A DNA stretch of 64,000 nt, taken from the NCBI GenBank assembly GCA_949317995.1, contig OX439036.1, forward strand, positions 110,401,669 through 110,465,668, given 5' to 3'. Positions 26,001 to 32,600 of the stretch are shown here, piece by piece. Numbering within the stretch: the first letter of the stretch is position 1; every line of letters begins with the position of its first letter. The notes beneath the pieces were generated by a model that saw nothing but the letters and a program-made list of their open reading frames with translations, was not told where the DNA came from and did not search any database. The stretch is from Acholoe squamosa. Taxonomy: Eukaryota > Annelida > Polychaeta > Phyllodocida > Polynoidae. The translations under genes were made by a program, and so were the position numbers.

Positions 26001-28140
26001 CATGTATACATAAATATACATGTAGGTGGCCTTTAGTGGGTTAATAGTCAGTGGTGCTGAGAAATGCAACACCAGCAGAAGAGAACCACATGGTGCTGGG
26101 GGAGGTGGTGGCAGGCAGGTATGGGGCCACCACAGGAGCACAGCCACCACCACTATTCAGAGGTGGGTTGGCGGGGGGTATATATACTATATACCATGGC
26201 TCTGCCTGAGGTGTCCAGGGCTACCACCACTCTGTCCCCAGGGTCTACAATAACAGGTCCACCAACACCACCACTTCTATGCTTGACTGATTTGCAGATT
26301 TTAATCCAGGTATAGGCATACTCAATACTGTACCTATGACAGGATTATACATGGAGAGCGAGAAAGCACCACTATGAGAGCTTGTATTTAAGAATGGGTC
26401 CCCTCCTATAGCCGTTCATTCCTAAGAATGAACGGCAATAATAAGTAAGGGTAAGCTTATTATGTCGAATACGTTATCTCTATATAGAAGTGATGTATAA
26501 TTGCACTAAACCCTAGGGTGCGCCTTATAGGCTAGGATTCTATACTATAATACAGTGGTAGACTACTCAAACTCAAGATTTTATGGTTGTCCTAATTTAC
26601 CTCTGCTTCTTTCTGCAGTCTTCCGCTGTGTTTTTCTTTCTCTTGTCTTGGAGTGATGCAGTAACAGCTTCTCGATACTGACCTCCTCATCATCCTCACT
26701 TCCAAATTCATCAAATCTAACGAGCGCTCTCGTTCGCCCTCCCGAGCCTTTCAGAATCTTCCTGATTGTAGCAGGGTAGATGAACCCATCACCAGACCAT
26801 GGCACTCTGCACTTGTCACCCCGACACCACACCGCTGAAAATGTTAATATGTTAATTAGTGAATGATAGCACAAATGTTCAGTGCTTAATGACAGGGGTG
26901 CCGGAAGTTAAGAGACTTTGGAGGGACCAAAGCGTGTTAGGTGGGATGCTTTGACAATTCTGAGCATAGCAGTTTAGAGGTATCCCTCCTAGGACAATTT
27001 TGTGCATTTAGACATTTCTCTTGCTATTTTAGGTCAATTTGTAAGTAAATGACTAAGTTTACCATTTAAGTGTATACTAGTTTCCCAATGTTGTGGGGGG
27101 GGGGGCTTCAAAACATAGTCTGGCCATGTGCACGCAGAATTTGAACACACACACCCCTCCGTTGTTATAGATGACCACTCTCTAACAGGGATGAAAGTCA
27201 ACAATGACAAAAAATCTTGAAAAAGGAAACAACTTTAAATGCACTGTATATGCCCTCCAGTCCCATCCATAAGTGTGTTACATGGTTTGTGTGGTTGGGG
27301 GGGGTGGGGGTGCAGTAGGGGTTGTATAAGGATGTAGTTTGTCCTCAAATAACAGGAAAAGCTGTTTTTCAAGATGTTGTTTGGATACTAAACCCAAAAT
27401 ATGCACATTATGGCCCTTTTGCAGAGTATGACCTAGGATTCCTTCAGAATGCTACTGTATAGCTGTTTTCTAAGGTCTTGTTCGGATAGCATACCCAAAA
27501 TATGCACCACCTGGTAGTGGTGCTTTTGCACAACATGACCTATGGTCTAAGTACAATGTTAAATGTATGCAGATAGGTCAAATGGTGCAGGGAATATATG
27601 ACCAATATAGTTACATAGTGAAAGCATAATGTGCAGAAAAGGGGTATACTATCCGACACTCTTCTAACATAGGAACTATAGCTTGCTGCTAAGACTACAC
27701 TGAAGAGTGGAACAAACACCAATATAGAGGGGAAAATTTTCAAGGAAAAACTAAATACTGGCATGCTGCCACTGTATGCAGTGTTGTGGGACCTGACTGT
27801 GTGCATGTATGCAACCTCTGGAGGTAATTTGTGACTGCTTTGTCCTGTTTTCAGAGGAGTTTCAAGAAAACTTATTTTTCTTAAGTGAGTGAAAAAAAAA
27901 CCCTTGAAATCAAGGAAAACCTTGAACTCTTTCATCCCTGCTCTAAGGACTGATTACTCTTTGTCTTTCTGTCTACGTCTTTTTTAAACATGCTGATGAT
28001 CATAGATTAAGATGATTTTCTTCTACATATTCAAACAGGAAACAAGATGGTGGCCGGCATGTGTGCATACGCGTAAACACACAACATGTCTCACCTTTCG
28101 TGCTGGTACTTTCTTCATAATCCGTGTCTTCTTCAGACAT
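661..28140 (-). CDS. ERCC6L2: ERCC6L2-like SNF2/Rad54-family DNA helicase, 21 coding exons, 3' end off window
   Basis: Seen: exons in transcript order are 28140-28095, 26834-26601, 17188-17128, 16545-16336, 14768-14647, 14293-14061, 13689-13606, 13051-12927, 11481-11382, 10895-10836, 10142-10027, 9355-9240, 8957-8874, 5646-5498, 4903-4667, 4429-4358, 3554-3409, 3105-2910, 2539-2411, 1825-1726 and 1224-661. Every junction has AG/GT and the phases chain without a break, giving about 1061 residues. The N-terminus is [15 protein letters not shown], followed by a Tudor-like domain ([15 protein letters not shown], about residues 17-75) and an acidic linker. Helicase motifs: I DDMGLGKT (about 293-300), II DEAH (419-422), [12 protein letters not shown] (445-453), RRLDGKT (about 700), [15 protein letters not shown] (from 733), [13 protein letters not shown] (760-770). 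Known: ERCC6L2 combines a Tudor domain with a SNF2 ATPase and acts in nuclear DNA repair and transcription-linked genome maintenance; the cysteine cluster DPCTCQSG and the segment [19 protein letters not shown] are typical of it. The last visible exon is acidic, Ser/Asp-rich and disordered. Later exons, where the family has its HEBO region, are outside the window. Confidence 0.93.
1986..2272. repeat. 31-bp minisatellite, about 9 copies
   Basis: The unit reads TGCTGCATTCATGTATCATG plus CTGACCTTGAG. The same words occur inside the TTAA-flanked MITE at 9649-9898, so the array looks like an amplified internal piece of that MITE. It lies in the ERCC6L2 intron between exons 19 and 20. Confidence 0.9.
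2685..2906. mobile_element. MITE, CCGTAA family, TA target duplication, abutting ERCC6L2 exon 18
   Basis: The ends are CCGTAAATTCTC on the left and GTATTTACGG on the right, with TA at 2683-2684 and 2907-2908. The interior repeats CAGCTTATA and GCGGC motifs. The right TA is the +2/+3 of the 5' splice site of ERCC6L2 exon 18 (minus strand CAG|GTACCG), so the element starts at intron position +4. Confidence 0.85.
3602..3894. mobile_element. MITE, CCGTAA family, TA target duplication
   Basis: The ends are TCGTAATCTCCCGCGTATAA and its inverted partner ending in GGGAGATTACGG, with TA on both sides (3600-3601, 3895-3896). It lies in the ERCC6L2 intron just upstream of exon 17. The interior has a C-rich stretch also found in the copies at 15-268 and 5186-5467. 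Confidence 0.85.
4043..4247. mobile_element. MITE fragment, CCGTAA family
   Basis: Begins TACCGCAAATTCTCTTGTAT and has internal TATAAGCCGCACC motifs and a poor right end. It lies in the intron between ERCC6L2 exons 16 and 17. Confidence 0.5.
4980..5183. mobile_element. MITE, CCGTAA family, TA target duplication
   Basis: Left end CCGTAGATTCTCTTG, right end GGAATTTACGG, TA at 4978-4979 and 5184-5185. It is followed directly by a second member. Confidence 0.8.
5186..5467. mobile_element. MITE, CCGTAA family, adjacent copy
   Basis: Begins with ATCTCCCGCATATAAGGCGC and carries the C-rich interior and GGATCCAGGGAGAACTAAAA motif shared with 15-268 and 3602-3894. The right end is damaged. Its edge is about 30 nt from the donor of ERCC6L2 exon 14 (donor GT at 5496-5497). 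Confidence 0.65.
5916..7409 (+). mobile_element. Non-LTR retrotransposon 3' fragment (LINE tail)
   Basis: Bases 5916-6120 encode a peptide with [18 protein letters not shown] and a following [14 protein letters not shown]. This is the pattern seen at the C-terminus of non-LTR reverse transcriptases. The weakly conserved end continues in another frame ([12 protein letters not shown]) to about 6340. The 3' end is AATAAAGATAATTTGAACTT at about 7383-7402, a typical LINE-type tail. The copy is 5'-truncated and frame-broken, so it is dead. A 44-bp minisatellite and a half-MITE (6736-6800, matching 58980-59035) sit inside it. Confidence 0.7.
6408..6727. repeat. 44-bp minisatellite, about 7 copies, inside the LINE tail
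   Basis: The unit starts TGGAATGGTTATCAACCAGC and ends ATGAGGCTAGGAGCC, with a period of exactly 44 (6408, 6452, 6496, through 6716). A diverged single copy (TGGAATGGTTCTCAACCAGT) lies just upstream near 6350, so the array grew from LINE 3' sequence. Confidence 0.9.
7588..8624. mobile_element. CCGTAA-family MITE expanded internally into a 95-bp array
   Basis: It begins TA + CCGTAAATTTTCTTGTATAA and ends in an inverted TATACAAGAGAATTTAAAATA. Between these, a unit of 95-96 bp (GGTGTGGCTTATAGGGGGTA, then TAGAACAGTACTAAAACATC) is repeated about 8 times from 7650 to 8410. After that, a 16-17 bp unit of the type GGGTGCGGCTTATACAA repeats to 8615. It lies in the 3.2-kb intron between ERCC6L2 exons 13 and 14. 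Confidence 0.8.
8628..8850. mobile_element. MITE, CCGTAA family, TA target duplication
   Basis: Left end CCGTAAATCCTCGCGTATAA, right end GCCGTGATTTACGG, TA at 8626-8627 and 8851-8852. Its right end is about 22 nt from the donor of ERCC6L2 exon 13 (GT at 8872-8873). Confidence 0.85.
9649..9898. mobile_element. piggyBac-like MITE with TTAA target duplication
   Basis: The ends are CCCTTCACGGGCCGCTGATG and the inverted CATCAGCGGCCCTTGAAGGG, with TTAA at 9645-9648 and 9899-9902. The whole element folds into a hairpin with GCCAGCACTTCATTGG and CAGCCCTGGTGAGTAAC stems. CCC ends plus TTAA duplications are typical of piggyBac-mobilised MITEs. No transposase is present. It lies in the ERCC6L2 intron between exons 11 and 12. 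Confidence 0.85.
11093..11164 (-). tRNA. tRNA-like sequence, probably a degenerate tRNA or tRNA-derived SINE head
   Basis: On the minus strand the sequence GGCTCTGTAGCTTAGTTGGT then AGAGCACTGG matches a tRNA D-arm/A-box. A weaker B-box-like GGTTTAAATAC lies about 35 nt later. The acceptor stem does not pair well and the anticodon arm is irregular, so a functional tRNA is unlikely. It lies in the ERCC6L2 intron between exons 9 and 10. Confidence 0.4.
11540..11822. mobile_element. MITE with CAGGGTTC termini, CCATGAC-rich hairpin
   Basis: Left CAGGGTTCTCAAATTCCATG, right GCGTGGGAACCCTG, with a shared TTCAT next to both ends. The interior is full of CCATGAC words in both orientations. It lies between ERCC6L2 exons 8 and 9, next to a TTAA-MITE remnant. 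Confidence 0.7.
11826..12045. mobile_element. TTAA-type MITE remnant
   Basis: Contains ATGCCCATTGGTTGCCATGA, GCCAGCACTTCATTGG and GGGCATGATGCATTTATGC in the same order as the intact copy at 9649-9898. The left end is missing and the right end is AGCAGCACTTAAAAGG. Confidence 0.65.
12213..12957 (-). repeat. 53-bp tandem array of an exon end plus its splice donor, 14 copies
   Basis: Period exactly 53: the word TGCTTACCCT occurs at 12231, 12284, 12337 and so on to 12920. On the minus strand each unit reads CTAGACACCTGGGGCTACTT, then CACTGTAGG|GTAAGCACG, then a short intronic spacer. The 14th copy, nearest exon 8, is the real 3' end of ERCC6L2 exon 8 (codons for [10 protein letters not shown]) with its donor. 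The other 13 lie in the following intron and are almost identical. Use of a distal donor would read GTA GGG TAA, an immediate in-frame stop. Confidence 0.93.
13375..13500. mobile_element. TTAA-type MITE fragment
   Basis: Hairpin words such as TCGTCATGATGCACCAATGC and GGCTGCATTGGTGCATCATG are shared with the 9649-9898 element. No clean ends are visible. Smaller pieces of the same family lie at about 10450-10510 and 13118-13185. Confidence 0.55.
13944..14048. repeat. Dispersed about 100-bp repeat, copy 1
   Basis: Contains CCTTGTCCCTGGATAACAAC, GAGACAAGCTGGT, CATCTTATCAG and CACCAGAAACCAGCTCCAGT. A close copy lies at 62961-63063 in a YIPF1/2 intron. This copy ends about 12 nt from the donor of ERCC6L2 exon 6. 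No termini or coding potential are recognised. Confidence 0.8.
14397..14642. mobile_element. piggyBac-like MITE abutting the ERCC6L2 exon 5 splice donor
   Basis: Left TTAA (14393-14396) then CCCTTTAAGGGCCGCTAATT; right end GCATGAATGCATCACCTGCCC then TTAC instead of TTAA (14643-14646), with the 21-base right end given as one run only to its last 20 positions in meaning. On the minus strand that TTAC is GTAA, the donor of exon 5 (CTCAG|GTAAGG). The G at donor +5 is the first base of the element. Hairpin stems match 9649-9898. Confidence 0.8.
15233..16254. repeat. 20-bp minisatellite, about 51 copies
   Basis: Unit TATTACGATATTACRTGGGG, period exactly 20, with occasional A/G, GTTGGG or TGAGG variants in a higher-order pattern. 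It lies in the ERCC6L2 intron between exons 4 and 5. Because the unit lacks stops in its forward 60-nt cycle, it produces long open frames that are not genes. Immediately left (15090-15230) is a G-rich fragment of the AGGGAGTGATCATT MITE family. Confidence 0.95.
16996..17099. repeat. GT/CA microsatellite
   Basis: Imperfect (GT)n with GCATGTG interruptions. On the ERCC6L2 strand it is a CA repeat starting about 28 nt downstream of the exon 3 donor. Confidence 0.95.
17990..20639. repeat. 134-bp tandem array, left part, about 20 copies
   Basis: The unit includes CAATGGTCACTAACATCCAT, CTGATAACTTTTGAAGATCA, TATATGGCCTGGATCCCTGT and AAGATGGCCGACACACATGG. Starts fall at 18000, 18134, 18268 and 18402. 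Copies are diverged in a patchy way (CTCATAAC, GACCTGG, TTTCAATGG subtypes). Short antisense open frames recur at the same period and have no other coding sign. Confidence 0.93.
18585..18716. mobile_element. Small MITE inside the 134-bp array
   Basis: About 130 bp with inverted ends CACATAGCTATTGTATTATT and AATGGCTATGTG interrupt one array unit between the words TTGACCATATA and ATATGGCCTGGATCC. The interior has GGGGGCTGAAGG and GGCGGCCCCCAGCTGATAA. Confidence 0.6.
20640..24990. mobile_element. 4.35-kb foldback palindrome with two about 2-kb arms
   Basis: The left arm (20640-22755) and right arm (23028-24990) are inverted copies around a unique loop of about 270 bp. Matching pairs include TACCGCGGCCCTGCCATTTC with its inverse near 24700 and GGTTTACCAGGTTAGGCGGG with its inverse near 23030. 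The outer ends are (A)GGAAGGCGAAGTCACG and the inverse of AGGGCGGCGAAGTCACG; the outermost 200-300 bp otherwise differ. It interrupts the 134-bp unit (GAACAATA | ATAAAATTAG), giving a 2-3 bp AT or ATA duplication. Each arm is built of smaller hairpins of the AGGGAGTGATCATT family. No coding capacity is seen. Confidence 0.85.
24991..25925. repeat. 134-bp tandem array, right part, about 7 copies
   Basis: The array resumes after the palindrome at ATAAAATTAGCTAGTTGAGG and runs to about 25925 with the same unit as 17990-20639. From 25926 to 26284 there is non-tandem sequence with CCACCAC-rich words that belongs to the right interior of the composite element. Confidence 0.92.
27186..27940. mobile_element. 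Element with CAGGGATGAAAG termini, about 755 bp, 6-bp target duplication
   Basis: Left CAGGGATGAAAGTCAACAAT, right GAACTCTTTCATCCCTG, with CTCTAA on both sides. The interior has two related segments (CTGTTTTTCAAGATGTTGTT and GCTGTTTTCTAAGGTCTTGT). No transposase is seen. It lies in ERCC6L2 intron 1, which otherwise holds a truncated AGGGAGTGATCATT-type fragment at 27080-27185. Confidence 0.65.
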
Positions 28141-28283
28141 GGTCGCTGGAAATCACAAGCCCAGGCCTCTAGGATGTAGAAAACGAACAAAATTGAGCTA
28201 AAAGAGGTCATTTTCATCCATGAAAAAAGCCCCCCCCCCTTAAAAAGAGAAATAAAATTTCTTGTAGATCGAAACACCAACTA

Positions 28284-28516
28284 CCGTAAACTCCCGCGTA
28301 TAAGACGCGTCCTCTACGCCAAACAAATCCCTGGTGCGTCTTATAGGATTTTTTCAAGTTGGGGGTGCGTCTTATACGAGGGGTAATTTTACTATAGAAC
28401 AGTACTGAATTTACAAAATTGGTACCTAAGAGGTGCGTCTTATATGCGAAAATGCCTCGGTTGAGTTTGGGGTGCGTCCTATACGTGCAGGCCGTCTTCT
28501 ACGCGGGAGAATACGG
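28284..28516. mobile_element. MITE, CCGTAA family, TA duplication, in the ERCC6L2 5' flank
   Basis: Left CCGTAAACTCCCGCGTATAA, right CTACGCGGGAGAATACGG, TA at 28282-28283 and 28517-28518. It starts 144 bp upstream of the ERCC6L2 start codon (28140), so it lies in or at the edge of the core promoter or 5' UTR. Confidence 0.9.
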
Positions 28517-28764
28517 TAATAATTAAGTGTACACTTTAAACGTGGGATTGCATTATATGTAAGGTATTACGTACAGTAGCATTTGTTACAAACAGGTACT
28601 TTAATATCAAGAGGAGTCTGTTTGGAGGATTTCAACTTCCTGTTACTGTACCAGAATCATGTGATACTATCGCATTCAGCACTTGGAGCACCGTACCACA
28701 TTGGCATGAATACGCACCAGTCTTGAATAAGCGCCAATTGAAATTTTAAAATACTGCTACACTC

Positions 28765-28769
28765 GTACA
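28765..28769. other. Target site duplication GTACA, left
   Basis: GTACA directly precedes the 5' LTR and is repeated at 37086-37090 after the 3' LTR. The five-base length fits BEL/Pao integration. The flanks resemble a repeat with AGTCTTGAATAAGCGCC words. Confidence 0.9.
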
Positions 28770-29574
28770 TGTAGTGTAAGGTAAAGAATACAGTAGGGTT
28801 GTATAGATTGTCATAAAATAAAGTTTGTATTTTCTGGTTATATCTGTAACATTGAGAATGTCATAGTTTATAACTAAATGGGTTAGAATCAAAGTACAGT
28901 AAAGGTATGTTGATGGTTGTATGTTTCAATGACCTAGTATTATGTGGTAAGCCTACATCAGCATTCTTGGAACATATCCACTGGCTGATCTCATGCCTGC
29001 TGATGTCATACTTGTCTCATGTGTACCACTCAGTGTGCTTACTTCATCCTTTTAGCTGATATCATCAGTCACCTGTTTGTCTCCCTATCTGACATCAGTC
29101 TGACCTCATACTTCTGGATGATGTGAGACTCTGATCTCAGCCTTTAGATAGCATATAAAAGCAGGTCCCTCTCTCCTCCTCCTCAATCACTACATCTGAT
29201 CTGTGCTGTTCACATCAACCCTATGGACTACCTTGCTGATATACTGGACTTTGTACCTGAGGACTAAGAGGAGGCAATATTCTTTGTATAGGTTATTACC
29301 CTGAAGGTTATTATACCAGATTACCCTGAAGGATATATCCATGCTAAGGTTGGACTACTGAATGTTATTGCACACAGTTATGTTCAATGGACTCTATGCT
29401 GAAATGATATTACCTGAGGACATTTGTGTGTTACCATGTGCTACTGTGACAACCATAGGAAATAAGTGTCTACCAAAGGGGATTAGGCCTCCTGTGGCTA
29501 CTTCAGCAATAAACCTGTCAACAAGCAACTTGTAACAAAGACTTTGTCTGCAATCATTGGCCAAGGCCACCACA
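28770..29574 (+). repeat. BEL/Pao 5' LTR, 805 bp
   Basis: Starts TGTAGTGTAAGG and ends GCCAAGGCCACCACA, so TG...CA. It has a TATA box (TATAAAA, 29154-29160) and a polyadenylation signal AATAAA (29508-29513). By eye it differs from the 3' LTR at one position, CATCAGCATTC against CATCGGCATTC. Confidence 0.95.
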
Positions 29575-29576
29575 TT

Positions 29577-29594
29577 TGGTACAAAGAATAATCT
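29577..29594 (+). other. Probable primer binding site
   Basis: TGGTACAAAGAATAATC begins two bases after the LTR; TGG would pair with the CCA end of a tRNA primer. The tRNA cannot be named with confidence. Confidence 0.45.
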
Positions 29595-29628
29595 TCAAGG
29601 ATCCTCAGCAAGGACTAAGCAAGTCATC

Positions 29629-32600
29629 ATGTCACAGATTGGTTCCAGGCACAGGGAATCAAGCAGGATGTTGGATCCACATAGTGTCAAGACTGAACAA
29701 CTGGTGACACTGCGCCGCTCAAGAGGTGGGTATGCTGGATATTTAACTAAGAAAATTGATATGGTGATTCATCTGATGAACAAGGATGCTGGACTGCCTG
29801 AACTCAAAGTTGCAGTTGAGAAAATGGCAACTGCATTCTCAAACTTCTATTCAGTGCATCAGGAGATCATGGATTTAGTAGTGGACATTCAACCTGATAG
29901 GGCCTCAACTGAAGAGGCTGTGTATTCCCAGATAGAGGGAAGGTTTGTTGACACAAAGAAACAGTATGACATTCTCCTGGAACAGCAGAGACTGCAGGAC
30001 AGTATTTATGCTCATGACAGTGTGTCTCAGGTTGGCTCTGGTGCCACCTCCAGGGCATCAAGGGCATCAAGCACACGAGCTAAGGCAGTTGCAAAACGGG
30101 CTGCTCTTGAAGTCAAGGCTAAAGCTCTCTGGGAGTTACAAGAGCTTGAACTTACCCAGCTACAACTAGAACAAGATGTTGAAGAGCAGCAAGCAGAGGC
30201 ACGCCGTCGAGAAGAACAGCAGCGAGCAGAGGCACGCCGCCGAGAAGAACAGATTCGGGAAGAGGCTGAACGTCAGCAGGAAGAGGCTGAACATCAGCGC
30301 AGGCAGAAGGAGCTGTGGCTGGAGCGTGAAAGGAAGAAAATGGAACTACGCCGTCAACAACTACAAATGCAGTTTGAACTTGAGGCTGCAGCAGCTGAAG
30401 AAGATGCCCTGACCAAGTTTGTTGAGTATCCTGATTATGTGTATAAAGGTTCAAAGGTCAGTCAAAATATTTCTGATAGACATTTTGGTAATAGCTTTGC
30501 TTCTTTGTCTAAAAATGCTGTTGCTAGAGATGATACTGATGTAAAGTTGCAGTGTGGGGGTATATTCACTTCAGCTAATGACAATAGGGTTTCTCATCAT
30601 TCGGGGGGTCCTATAGGTACTAGTACTGCCAGAAAACCTACCACTTTTAGTTCAAATGAGAAAGAACCAGAAGTGAGGAAATCAAAGCTCAACCCTTTTG
30701 CACCTGAGTGGTCAGGGTCACCTATAGCAGGTTACCAAAACCCTTTTGCACCTGAATGGTCAGGATCACCTATAACAGGTTACAATGATAGAAGATCAGA
30801 CGAGACATTCACCATTGGACAAGTAGCTCAGATTGTGGAGTTAGTGAAATCACCACAAGCTTCAGATAGGAATAGTGAGAAACAGCCATCAGACCCCAAC
30901 CTCAAGGGTATAAATCAAACTCTTGGTGAAATCCAAGAGAAAAGTCAGTCAGCCTTAGAATCCCAGATAATCCAACGTCAGATGCTAGATGTTATTCGTC
31001 TACCAAAGACTAGCCTGATGAAATTTGATGGGGATCCTATGAAGTACTGGACCTTTATGAATGCCTTTGATGCTAGTGTAGATAAGGCCAATATTGAGGC
31101 TAGTGATAAACTGAACAGACTGTTTGAGTATTGCACAGGAAAGGCATCAAAGGTAATACAGCCATGTGCATTAATGGCCCCGTCAGAAGGCTATAAGAAG
31201 GCCAGAAGCCTGCTGAAACAGAGGTTTGGTAATGACTTTGTGATCTCAAAGGCATGGGTCTCAAAGATAACTGAAGGCCCAGCAGTGAAGCCAAATGATG
31301 GTGAAGCTCTTCAGGACTTTGCTGATGATGTTAGGGGCTGCATGGAAACACTTCGAGCTATGAATAAGCTCAAAGAGGTAGAATCTCAAGATAGAATGGT
31401 GAAGATCTTGACAAGACTGCCATTGTATATCCAAACTCGATGGCGTAAGGAGGCCTTTAAGATCCGTGAGAGATTTGGGGAATACCCAAACTTTGATGAA
31501 TTTGTCCAGTTCCTTGAGATGGTAGCTGGAGAGGCTAATGACCCAGTATTTGGGAATATAGGGTCAGTCACCAAGGAACCAAAGGGCAAGCCTTCCCAGT
31601 CCAAGAAGAAAGGATCAAGCTTTAATGTTAGTGTGACTGATACTGACACCCAAAGCAAAGATGTCAAAGTAAAACCTGTAGATCAGACCCAAAAAGAGAA
31701 CAAGCCCAAGGAATACAAGTGCCGTATATGTGATGCTGATGGTCACAGAGTGAGTGGATGTGACAAGTTTAAGAAGATGTCCCTGGAAAAGAGATGGGAA
31801 GTTGTGAAAGAGAAAAGACTATGTTTCAATTGTCTTGACTTTGGTAATCACACTTCTAAGGAGTGTAAAAGACCAAAAGGCTGTCAAGAAAAGGAGTGTA
31901 AAGGGAAACACTCTGCATTGCTTCATCAACCAGCAAAGGTCACCAAGTCAGAGTCCTCAAAGGATGAGGAACAAAAGGAAGATCAGAAGTCTCAAGACAA
32001 GCAGGTAGAAGCCAAAAGTTATGCCTGTGGGCAATCAGATATTGTAAGCTCAAAGGTCGCCCTACCTATAGTTTCAGTGTATGTCAGAGGAAAGGGACAG
32101 AGCAACTACATACGTACCCATGCCCTGCTTGATCCAGGAAGCAACAAAACCTTCTGTTCAAAGGACTTGGTAAAGCAACTTGAAGTAAAGGGAGAAAAGA
32201 CCTCCCTGTCATTAGAAACTCTTGGTGAGGGTAAAGATATGGATAGCCTTGAAATCTCTCTTGAAGTCACAGCAACTACAGGGCCAAAGAAGAAAAGAAG
32301 AGTAGTTCAACTACCACGAGTCTATGCCCTGACAAGGTTCCCAAAGCTAAGGGATAGTATACCATCTTCAGGAGATGTAAAGAAATGGGATCATCTTAAG
32401 GATCTGACAGTATTCCACAAAGAGAAGTCAGATGTCACTCTTCTTATTGGTCAGGATGTCCCAGATGCTCTAATCCCCCTTGAAGTGAGGAGAGGAAGGG
32501 AAAATGAACCCTATGCCACTAGAACAATTCTAGGCTGGACACTCAATGGTCCTCTACAAGGTGAGAACCAAGATGGATCTGCTCTTTGCAATTTCATTCA

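Larger units (their letters stand above)
17827..26402. mobile_element. Composite repeat element with about 115-bp terminal inverted repeats enclosing a 134-bp array
   Basis: The left terminus (about 17827-17945) contains ACTTAAATATATGCTCT, CTCGCTCTCCATGTAAAATC and GCCTGGATTAAAATATGCAA. The right terminus (about 26285-26402) contains the same words inverted: TTGCAGATTTTAATCCAGGT, GATTATACATGGAGAGCGAG and AGCTTGTATTTAAGAATGGG. Between them lie the 134-bp tandem array, a small MITE near 18585 and the 4.35-kb palindrome. Without these later insertions the element would be about 4 kb. No transposase is recognised, so it is non-autonomous. It fills most of ERCC6L2 intron 2. Confidence 0.7.

Noticed and set aside
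26026..26315. Overlapping small frames with CCACCAC-rich sequence as a gene
   Set aside because: Low-complexity sequence within the right interior of the composite element; no splice or domain support.
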